A stretch of 11,986 nucleotides of DNA from Rhodospirillales bacterium (lineage in GTDB: Bacteria; Pseudomonadota; Alphaproteobacteria; Rhodospirillales; JABHCV01), in the NCBI GenBank assembly GCA_016776705.1, contig JADHSW010000078.1, forward strand, positions 1 to 11,986, read 5' to 3'. Both the position numbers and the translations under genes were made by a program. The notes beneath the pieces were generated by a model. That model saw nothing but the letters and a program-made list of their open reading frames with translations. It was not told the DNA's origin and searched no databases. The stretch's first letter is position 1, and every line of letters begins with the position of its first letter. This document shows positions 7,553-11,986 of this stretch, one piece after another.

Positions 7553-7589
7553 ACCCGAAATTCAGTTTTCCTGCTGAGGAGAAAACAAG

Positions 7590-7907
7590 ATGATGATGAA
7601 AGAAGTCGATCCTGTCACCCTGAAACAGTGGATGGATGAAGGAAGCGCCGTGCTGGTCGATGTGCGCGAACCCGATGAGCATGCCCGTGAATGCATTGCC
7701 CGGGATCATCACATGCCCTTGTCCAACTTTAATCCGGCCGCCCTGCCCGACCATGACGATAAAATCGTGGTCTATTATTGCGCCAGCGGCGGACGCACTG
7801 GCATGTACGGCCCGCAACTGGCCGAAGTAACCGCGCGAGCGCGCCAAGTTTATCACCTCACCGGCGGAATTATGGCGTGGAAAAGCGCCGGAAACAGCGT
7901 GGATTAG
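7590..7907 (+). CDS. Single-domain rhodanese-like sulfurtransferase
   Basis: A cytosolic carrier of sulfane sulfur that binds it as a cysteine persulfide. The 105-residue protein has the single rhodanese fold: VLVDVREPDEH near 21-31, MPLSNF at 42-47 and the active loop CASGGRT with catalytic Cys64, ending in HLTGGIMAWKSAG. A six-residue loop fits a sulfur rather than phosphate substrate. GAGGAG (7576-7581) stands eight bases before ATG 7590. Two more ATG codons follow at once (7593, 7596), so the exact start could move by one or two codons. It is divergent from the persulfide-dioxygenase-like gene, a usual pairing in sulfide or persulfide detoxification. Either protein could hand sulfur to the other. 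Confidence 0.92.
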   Translation: MMMKEVDPVTLKQWMDEGSAVLVDVREPDEHARECIARDHHMPLSNFNPAALPDHDDKIVVYYCASGGRTGMYGPQLAEVTARARQVYHLTGGIMAWKSAGNSVD

Positions 7908-8044
7908 GGGTGGCGGAAAAACAGGCCAATATCATCGGATTGCGTTCTTTATCATTTTGATTTAAACCTCGGTCTGCCCTGCGTGAAGCCTTGCAAAGTT
8001 GCGCTGATTCCATCAGCATCCAGTCCACACTTAAATCTTCCCTG

Positions 8045-8776
8045 GTGATCAAATTGTGCCTTGTCGCTGTACGTTACCTGAAACTTTTATCCCTGCTTTT
8101 CCTGTTACTGGTTACCTTGCCCGGAACCGCAAACACACAAGAACCCGGCGATTTACGGGTGATAACGGCGATTTTCCCCCCATACAGTTATGAAGAAAAC
8201 GGCGAAGTTAAGGGCGTTGCCGTTGATTTGATCAAAAAGATGTTTCTGGAATTAGGGCTAACGCCTGAAATTGAGATATACCCATGGGCGCGCGCCCTTT
8301 ATACGGCAAGGAATACACCCAACTCCCTGCTGTTTTCCGTTTCTCGAAGCGCTGAACGAGAGGCTTCGTTCAAATGGATCGGAACCATTTTCGATTTTGA
8401 CGTGAACATATTCAAGAAGGCTGAACGAAGCGACATTGTCATAAAGGGAATTGAAGACTTAAACCATTATTCCTTTGCCGGTCTCATTGGTGACATCAAG
8501 GCCGAATACCTGAAAAATCTGGGCGTCGCTGTACAAGAGGTCGCGCTCGAAATTTCAACAGTCAAGATGCTTGATGCCGGCAGGATTGACCTGATTGCAT
8601 CAGACAGGCATGCGATGAATTTTCGACTTTCCAATTTAGGCCTTCGTCAGGACGATTTCGTTTCTGTCTTCAAACTGCACGACTTGTCCAAACCTCTGTA
8701 TCTTGTATCCAGCATGGATACGGATGATCAATTTGTTGAGACGTTGCGACAAGCTCTGGAACGGGTAAGGCCGTAG
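8045..8776 (+). CDS. Orphan periplasmic solute-binding protein, family 3 (first of two)
   Basis: An exported protein with a type-2 periplasmic binding fold. From GTG 8045 it has 243 residues: a basic start, a hydrophobic stretch of about residues 11-25 and a likely signal peptidase cut after GTA or ANT (about 29-31). The mature domain begins LRVITAIFPPYSYEENGEVKGVAVDLIKKMF, typical of SBP_bac_3 proteins (quoted here in parts: FPPYSYEENG, GVAVDLIKKMF). It continues with YPWARALYTA and SVSRSAEREASFKW. There is no ABC permease or ATPase beside it. Such lone members are common in marine proteobacteria and their ligand is unknown. The start is uncertain: there is no Shine-Dalgarno sequence before GTG 8045, the frame is open back to a TTG at 7991, and no ATG is available. 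A CRP-type site and terminator follow the gene. Confidence 0.82.
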   Translation: MIKLCLVAVRYLKLLSLLFLLLVTLPGTANTQEPGDLRVITAIFPPYSYEENGEVKGVAVDLIKKMFLELGLTPEIEIYPWARALYTARNTPNSLLFSVSRSAEREASFKWIGTIFDFDVNIFKKAERSDIVIKGIEDLNHYSFAGLIGDIKAEYLKNLGVAVQEVALEISTVKMLDAGRIDLIASDRHAMNFRLSNLGLRQDDFVSVFKLHDLSKPLYLVSSMDTDDQFVETLRQALERVRP

Positions 8777-8844
8777 ACCATGGCGTAAGTTAAAATCCCG
8801 CCCTGGCAGTCCAGTATCGGGCCGTTTCAGTACATCCGCCCCCC

Positions 8845-8860
8845 TGTGACAGCCGTCACA
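8845..8860. promoter_or_regulatory. CRP-type site, TGTGA-N6-TCACA
   Basis: TGTGA (8845-8849), six bases and TCACA (8856-8860) match the E. coli CRP consensus exactly at the ten conserved positions, with one more complementary pair outside (C8844, G8861). It lies 69 bases after the first binding-protein stop. On the plus strand a weak -10, TATTAG at 8885-8890, would put the start about 44 bases from the site centre, near the class II distance. The site can also fold as a 7-bp RNA hairpin in read-through RNA, so a role in RNA rather than DNA is possible. Confidence 0.6.
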
Positions 8861-8889
8861 GTCACAATCGTCAAAATATGGTTCTATTA

Positions 8890-8995
8890 GCGAGTCGAAG
8901 GGAAACACCCCTCTCTCATTCGATTTCGGCGCCCGCATAGCGCCCCCTTGACACCCCTGTCGAACTCGCCGGTCCTTTTGGGACCGGTTTTTTTT
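8890..8995 (+). ncRNA. Candidate structured small RNA ending in an intrinsic terminator
   Basis: A stretch of about 100 bases folds in several parts. A long-range closing stem pairs CGAG and TCGA (8891-8898) with TCGA and CTCG near 8960-8968, with one bulged A. Inside are a small GGG-AAACA-CCC hairpin and a GGCGC/GCGCC hairpin with a seven-base loop. The strong terminator at 8969-8995 closes it. There is no ribosome binding site and no downstream plus-strand gene for 1.3 kb, so this is not an obvious mRNA leader. It could be an independent small RNA started from the CRP-type site, or a stable 3' end cut from the binding-protein mRNA. It does not resemble 4.5S RNA, tmRNA or RNase P RNA; I cannot exclude other families. 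Confidence 0.4.
8969..8995 (+). terminator. Strong intrinsic terminator
   Basis: CCGGTCC (8969-8975), loop TTTTG and GGACCGG (8981-8987) make a perfect 7-bp GC-rich stem, followed by eight T (8988-8995). It ends plus-strand transcription from the first binding-protein gene or from a promoter within the gap. Confidence 0.93.
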
Positions 8996-9014
8996 CGACT
9001 GGGCTGGAACGAAG

Positions 9015-9049
9015 GGAAGCCCCCCAAGAACCATGCTCAGGGGGCTTCC
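9015..9049. repeat. 10-bp perfect hairpin without T-run
   Basis: GGAAGCCCCC (9015-9024) pairs perfectly with GGGGGCTTCC (9040-9049) around a loop of 15 bases. GGGCT (9001-9005) can instead pair with AGCCC (9018-9022), giving two mutually exclusive folds. No T-run follows on either strand. The function is unknown; it could mark the 3' end of the minus-strand cytochrome mRNA or act as a second barrier behind the terminator. Confidence 0.5.
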
Positions 9050-9296
9050 TCATGTGTCATCCAACTTAAAAGCCGGACATTTTCAATCGAGCGTTTCAGC
9101 CCTAAAAGATAAAACCTGTTTCTATGACGTGTCCCCACACATGCGGGGACCCTTTGGACTATCAGGTGGCTCCATGAAACGATCCATCCTCCCTGTCAGA
9201 GAAAATCCGTAGTTCAAAGTCAAAGGGAACCATACCACAATATGCATTGGAATTCCAGCAGATCAACAGCTCGAACCGATAAGATGCCCGTCGATG

Positions 9297-9956
9297 CTAG
9301 TTGGAAAGCAGGCGAATATAACTGACCAGGGCTTCGATCTCCCCCTGATCGAGTATATCCTTCCATGCAGGCATGTATTGTCCCTTGCCAGCCTGAATGA
9401 TGTCGATCAGTTGATCGTTGCTTATGGGGTTCATCTCGTTGGCATTAGAATGATCAGCCGGAATAATATTGACTAATTTTGTCATGACTCCGTCTCCTTC
9501 GCCGAACTCGCCATGACAAACGGCGCAATATTTTTGATAAAGATCACCCCCGATCTCTGGATCGCCCATCAATTGGTGTCGCGATGTACTCAAAAAACGC
9601 AGGTAAGCAATCAGCGCCTCGACCTGTGCGTCGTTGAAGACGTTATTCCATTCCGGCATGGCCTCGCTCAGCAGATTGTGGCGATCCCGCCCGGTAATGG
9701 TCTGGCGTCCCTCCCCGGTGATGATTTTTTTCAGAATTGTGTCGCTTCGGGAACGCAGTGTGGTGGTCAGGTCCGCCGGATGGATATGCATTCTTTTAGC
9801 CAGCGCCCCGTCGCCCTTTCCGGCAACGCCGTGGCATAACTGGCAGTACGAAACAAACAGCCGCCTTCCTTCATAAGCAGGCAGCGGCCCTGCAAGCGCC
9901 TCGCAGACGCCCCCCATCAGACCAATCAGTACAACCAGCGCAGATAGCTTTTTCAT
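9297..9956 (-). CDS. Periplasmic di-heme cytochrome c (two fused class I domains)
   Basis: An electron carrier exported by Sec. From ATG 9956 it has 219 residues: signal peptide MKKLSALVVLIGLMGG with a cut after ALA (22), then two similar cytochrome c domains. Haem sites are CQLCH (38-42) and CAVCH (144-148), and the probable Met ligands sit in AMPEW (100) and YMPAW (195). Both halves share the order CxxCH-G-x-x-G-x-GDG, I-x-PAD, a (M)P-W segment and A-(L/Y)-x-(Y)-(I/L)-R-x-LS, so the gene arose by domain duplication. GGGGGG lies four bases before the ATG, and a minus-strand TATAAT is at 10033-10038. A longer frame to 10034 overlaps that promoter and is rejected. Redox partners are not in the window; a terminal oxidase or denitrification role is only a guess. 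Confidence 0.9.
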   Translation of the reverse strand: MKKLSALVVLIGLMGGVCEALAGPLPAYEGRRLFVSYCQLCHGVAGKGDGALAKRMHIHPADLTTTLRSRSDTILKKIITGEGRQTITGRDRHNLLSEAMPEWNNVFNDAQVEALIAYLRFLSTSRHQLMGDPEIGGDLYQKYCAVCHGEFGEGDGVMTKLVNIIPADHSNANEMNPISNDQLIDIIQAGKGQYMPAWKDILDQGEIEALVSYIRLLSN

Positions 9957-10032
9957 GGGCCCCCCAAATAGATAACCTGAACGACATTTTCCCCGGTCGT
10001 CCGGGTGTGGCACGGCAAACAATAACAACGGC

Positions 10033-10038
10033 ATTATA
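10033..10038 (-). promoter_or_regulatory. -10 element (TATAAT) of the cytochrome c gene
   Basis: The minus strand has a perfect TATAAT here, about 77 bases before the cytochrome ATG. There is no good -35 at 16-18 bases, so an activator may help. The assignment rests on this hexamer and the position. Confidence 0.5.
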
Positions 10039-10209
10039 GCCAGCTTTAATAAAAATGCCGCCAGTCTTTCAGTTCAAGAGAATTTGATGATTGCATTCTT
10101 CAACATGGCCACGAACGCCCAAAAAAACCTTTTCGCAAGCCTTGCAGTAAATTGAACCAATTTTGACCCAGAGAAACACAAACGTTTCAATATTGATTTT
10201 ATTTGCAAC

Positions 10210-10227
10210 GTGTGATCCACATCACAC
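10210..10227. promoter_or_regulatory. CRP-type site, GTGTGAT-N4-ATCACAC
   Basis: The arms GTGTGAT (10210-10216) and ATCACAC (10221-10227) are exactly complementary and contain TGTGA-N6-TCACA, a full match to the E. coli CRP consensus. On the plus strand TAAAAG at 10248-10253 sits exactly where a class II promoter would have its -10 (start near 10260, 41.5 bases from the site centre). The small ORF begins 46 bases after that. An FNR-like protein would prefer TTGAT arms, so a CRP-type regulator is favoured. Confidence 0.72.
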
Positions 10228-10305
10228 CCTTCAAAATCAAAAGAGCCTAAAAGGCCGATACTGAGCGAAGACGACTTTGTGAAACACGGTAATTTTAGGT
10301 GCGAA

Positions 10306-10407
10306 ATGCTGAGGATTTTTTACGCCGCGGTTCTGATAATTTCCTACGCGCTGGGTTTTTCCAGCCGGGAATTCATAAACCGCGTATACGACACGCCGCG
10401 AGATTAA
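10306..10407 (+). CDS. Predicted 33-residue small membrane protein
   Basis: ATG 10306 to TAA 10407 encodes 33 residues. Residues 2-18 (LRIFYAAVLIISYALGF) form one probable membrane helix, followed by a polar, charged tail beginning SSREFINRVYD, probably outside the membrane core. AGGTG stands four to five bases before the ATG, a good ribosome binding site. The gene has a transcription unit of its own: a CRP-type site at 10210-10227 with a -10 at class II spacing, and an intrinsic terminator at 10503-10538. I do not recognise the protein. Its size and single helix recall small accessory subunits of respiratory complexes (CydX, CcoS class), but no sequence similarity is claimed. Context next to a cytochrome gene fits such a role but does not prove it. 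Confidence 0.55.
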   Translation: MLRIFYAAVLIISYALGFSSREFINRVYDTPRD

Positions 10408-10502
10408 ATCACGACAAGAGCGAAAATAATCGCTTCGTATAAAGGGCTGCGCAGGGTTTTCCCCTTTTCCGGCAACAGACCTTCAAGGCCCTAAGATTTC
10501 TT

Positions 10503-10538
10503 ATCCCCGCAAGTTTATTCGTAGCGGGGATTATTTTT
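10503..10538 (+). terminator. Intrinsic terminator after the small ORF
   Basis: ATCCCCGC (10503-10510) and GCGGGGAT (10524-10531) form a perfect 8-bp stem with a 13-base loop, followed by TATTTTT (10532-10538). It lies 95 bases after the small ORF stop and separates that unit from the next binding-protein gene. There is no T-run on the minus strand. Confidence 0.85.
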
Positions 10539-10621
10539 GTGCAGGAAGAAGTTAAAAAAAATCATCTGCCCACCATTGCCCCATTGGCGCGCCCTCTGTT
10601 CCACAATGCCTTTACTTAAGG

Positions 10622-10627
10622 TATAAG
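10622..10627 (+). promoter_or_regulatory. Possible -10 (TATAAG) of the second binding-protein gene
   Basis: TATAAG has five of six consensus bases. The hexamer 17 bases upstream (TTCCAC, 10599-10604) is a poor -35. Transcription would start near 10634, which argues for the downstream TTG start of the gene. Confidence 0.4.
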
Positions 10628-10666
10628 TTTCTTGTGAATTTCATTCTTTGCTGCGGGATAATAATT

Positions 10667-11425
10667 TTGGGCAACCAACCACGATCCATAAAATCGGCTC
10701 TTGGGATATTGGCGGTGGGCGCTGGTTTGGCACTTTCTGCGACGCTGTCGTCAGCGCAGGAGGAACTTGAATACGCCTATCCGGATATTTCGGTCTGGAC
10801 GACAAAGCGTGATTCAAATGGAAACTTGAAAAACCCTCTGGTGCGCCTTGCGACTCCCTTGTTCGAAAAGGCCGGTATCCCCTGGCATCCGAAGGACTAC
10901 CCGGCACTGCGGTTGTTTGAAAACCTGCGCACTGGTGTCGCCAAGTTCTCCATGCTGGTCAATGCCCCAGCGTTAAAGGGATGTTGCCTGTTAAGCAAGG
11001 ACCCGGTCGCGGTGGTTGAAATAAGGGTTTACCGTCGCCACGGGGCGAAGCCGATCACCAGGCGGGAGGATTTCAACGGCAAGGATGTGATCTCGATCCG
11101 CGGTTACAGTTACGCCGGGGTCGCCAAATACATCAATGATCCCCAAAATAACATTACCAACTATGCCGCTGGCGATCACCATGCCGCTTTCGCCATGCTA
11201 AAGGCGAGGCGCGCCGACTACGTCATTGACTACGCTTTCCCGGCTGAAGAAGTTTTGAGCGAAAACCCGATCCCGGGGGTGACTTTCGACAGCCTTTCGC
11301 AAACAAATGTCTATCTGGTACTGCACAAACACTATCCGGATGCAAAGGCCACCATGGCACGGCTGGAAGCCATCATGAAGACGTTGGACAAGAGCGATTT
11401 TCTAACCCCTCCCGGCACAAAATAG
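10667..11425 (+). CDS. Orphan periplasmic solute-binding protein (second of two)
   Basis: A Sec-exported protein of the type-2 periplasmic binding fold. From TTG 10667 it has 252 residues: a basic start (NQPRSIK), a hydrophobic core to about residue 27 and a clear signal peptidase site SSA|QEE after residue 30. The mature part shows a two-lobed layout, with PLVRLATPLFEKAGI (57-71), YPALRLFENLRTG (78-90), a hinge-like region DVISIRGYSYAGVAKYI (140-156) and MLKARRADYVIDYA (177-190), the usual late motif of SBP_bac_3 proteins. A Cys-Cys pair sits at 106-107. TTG 10667 is preferred over GTG 10634 because GGGA lies eight bases before it and the predicted transcript start is near 10634. No transporter genes are adjacent and the ligand is unknown. 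It is only distantly like the other binding protein here. Confidence 0.8.
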   Translation: MGNQPRSIKSALGILAVGAGLALSATLSSAQEELEYAYPDISVWTTKRDSNGNLKNPLVRLATPLFEKAGIPWHPKDYPALRLFENLRTGVAKFSMLVNAPALKGCCLLSKDPVAVVEIRVYRRHGAKPITRREDFNGKDVISIRGYSYAGVAKYINDPQNNITNYAAGDHHAAFAMLKARRADYVIDYAFPAEEVLSENPIPGVTFDSLSQTNVYLVLHKHYPDAKATMARLEAIMKTLDKSDFLTPPGTK

Positions 11426-11454
11426 CCCCCCCACAATGCCTCAATAAAGCCCCA

Positions 11455-11820
11455 TCAAAGGCTGAACTGTTTCTCCAGAAACGAGCAAATATCCTTGGAA
11501 TTATAGATCCATTTGATCGAATTGGTGCTCTCTTCAATACGCAGGCAGGGAACCTTGTGTTTACCGCCTTCATTGGTCAGTTCCTGCTTGAACTGAAGAT
11601 TGTTTTTGGCGTCCCTTAGCTCAATATTCAAAGCGTGCTTTCTGAGTTGCCGCCTGACTTTAACGCAAAATGGGCAGGCATTGAATTGGTACAGGGACAT
11701 CTTCGCACTCATGGCATCAACGGCATCCTGGGCCCTGGGCTCGCGGACAACAGGTTTGGGCCTGGTCAGAAAATCCACGGCAAGGATAATGCGCCCAAGG
11801 AACCAGCGTATAAACTTCAT
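11455..11820 (-). CDS. Membrane-anchored glutaredoxin-like protein
   Basis: A thiol-disulfide oxidoreductase with a thioredoxin fold. The 121-residue protein opens with a short hydrophobic, amphipathic segment (MKFIRWFLGRIILAVDFLTR) and a linker PKPVVR, then a glutaredoxin domain from about 40. The domain has LYQFNACPFC with redox motif CPFC (49-52), KVRRQLRKHALNIELRD, the cis-proline VPCLRIEE (Pro91) and a C-terminal helix SKDICSFLEKQF. The N-terminal anchor would hold it at the inner face of the membrane. ATG 11820 is preferred over an in-frame TTG at 11832. There is no strong ribosome binding site. A minus-strand TATAAG at 11854-11859 could be its -10. It is convergent with the second binding-protein gene. 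Proteins of this type are more often met in gammaproteobacteria. Confidence 0.88.
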   Translation of the reverse strand: MKFIRWFLGRIILAVDFLTRPKPVVREPRAQDAVDAMSAKMSLYQFNACPFCVKVRRQLRKHALNIELRDAKNNLQFKQELTNEGGKHKVPCLRIEESTNSIKWIYNSKDICSFLEKQFSL

Positions 11821-11900
11821 AATACTATCCAAATCTCACTCAGTTGATGATGCCTTATACAGGCTATTTTTGAATCATCCAGCGTGTTTTTGAATTATTT

Positions 11901-11986
11901 TAGGGGCTGTCCTAGATAACTACCTCAAATAGCTCCTAACCCATTGTCTTAACTGCAACAATTGAGTTGATGGGTCACTGTTATTA
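11901..11986 (-). mobile_element. Probable right-hand end of an insertion sequence, cut by the window edge
   Basis: From 11902 the plus strand reads AGGGGCTGTCCTAGATAACT, which looks like an insertion-sequence terminal repeat of the GGGGCTGTC class (IS5-like groups). Reading inward on the minus strand, an open frame from the edge stops at TAG (11920-11922), 16 to 18 bases from the tip, as transposase genes do. The other end is outside the window, so family and target duplication cannot be checked. Confidence 0.4.
11920..11985 (-). CDS. Partial C-terminal tail, possibly a transposase
   Basis: Twenty-one codons enter from the right edge and stop at TAG 11920-11922. The end reads QLLQLRQWVRSYLR, rich in Arg, Trp and Leu as many transposase tails are. 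The call depends on the neighbouring insertion-sequence-like tip; the residues alone do not identify a family. Confidence 0.3.
   Translation of the reverse strand, partial: NNSDPSTQLLQLRQWVRSYLR

Larger units (their letters stand above)
8777..9296. other. 520-base gap without a protein gene
   Basis: The gap holds a CRP-type palindrome (8845-8860), a folded stretch ending in a strong plus-strand terminator (8890-8995), a 10-bp hairpin (9015-9049) and a 6-bp GC-rich hairpin (9131-9150). The stretch 9151-9296 shows nothing further. A 59-codon plus-strand frame at 9033-9212 and a 20-codon one at 8878-8940 have no ribosome binding site and no recognisable content. Confidence 0.6.
9957..10305. other. 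349-base divergent gap between cytochrome c and a small ORF
   Basis: The gap holds the cytochrome promoter (10033-10038, minus strand), an AT-rich middle without clear signals apart from a 10-bp palindrome TCAATATTGA (10187-10196), and a CRP-type site (10210-10227) serving the plus-strand small ORF. No protein frame with a ribosome binding site was seen. Confidence 0.6.

Noticed and set aside
8636..9034. 132-codon minus-strand open frame with a DDCDCDGCH segment
   Set aside because: It runs antisense to the end of the first binding-protein gene, across the terminator and hairpins, and shows no domain or ribosome binding site; the Asp-Cys run comes from the CRP-type palindrome and its neighbour repeats.
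9033..9212. 59-codon plus-strand open frame in the long gap, including an inner MKRSILPVRENP start with AGGTGG before it
   Set aside because: There is no ribosome binding site for the full frame, its ATG lies in the loop of the 10-bp hairpin, and no protein family is recognised. The inner 12-codon piece is too short to support.
10187..10196. TCAATATTGA palindrome as an FNR-type site
   Set aside because: It lacks the TTGAT-N4-ATCAA layout and a 10-bp palindrome in AT-rich sequence is easily due to chance.
10601..11441. 11-bp direct repeat CCACAATGCCT at 10601-10611 and 11431-11441, flanking the second binding-protein gene
   Set aside because: Several 11-base repeats are expected by chance in 12 kb; there are no insertion-sequence or attachment-site features at either copy.
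1..11986. CRISPR array, tRNA or rRNA genes
   Set aside because: No repeated units with spacers and no cloverleaf or rRNA-like sequence were seen on either strand.

Overview
The window looks like a chromosomal piece of an alphaproteobacterium, most likely a Rhodospirillales-type marine or aquatic organism. The strongest sign is the SOS operator in front of umuDC, which has the alphaproteobacterial LexA form GTTC-N7-GTTC. A perfect LiuR-type palindrome and the general gene style (multi-PAS kinase, orphan binding proteins, c-type cytochrome) fit. Base composition is uneven: umuDC and mgtE are GC-rich, while the last 4 kb and especially the right edge are more AT-rich. I have not computed exact values.

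Left part (1-5004). The window opens inside a minus-strand MerR-family regulator whose first 17 codons are visible. Next to it lie a 22-bp perfect palindrome and an MTA/SAH nucleosidase gene whose frame is broken near position 211. Convergent to that gene is a large cytoplasmic histidine kinase with four PAS domains and no partner response regulator. Divergent from the kinase is a LexA-controlled umuDC operon with a near-consensus promoter. There the LexA box overlaps the transcription start and the umuD start codon, and umuD and umuC overlap by ATGA.

Middle part (5037-7907). mgtE (magnesium channel) is on the minus strand, with a persulfide-dioxygenase-like metallo-beta-lactamase-fold hydrolase upstream of it on the same strand. 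Divergent from the hydrolase is a single-domain rhodanese. These two share a short AT-rich intergenic region with an inverted repeat and overlapping back-to-back promoter elements, so they probably form a co-regulated sulfane-sulfur (persulfide) module.

Right part (8045-11986). Two unrelated orphan periplasmic family-3-type binding proteins flank a di-heme cytochrome c gene. No permease or ATPase genes are present. The two long non-coding gaps here are the most interesting part. Each holds a perfect CRP-type site (TGTGA-N6-TCACA). The first is followed by a folded, GC-rich stretch that ends in a textbook intrinsic terminator and could be a small RNA of about 100 nt. The second is followed by a 33-codon gene for a probable small membrane protein with its own ribosome binding site and terminator. 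The window closes with a membrane-anchored glutaredoxin-like protein and what looks like the end of an insertion sequence.
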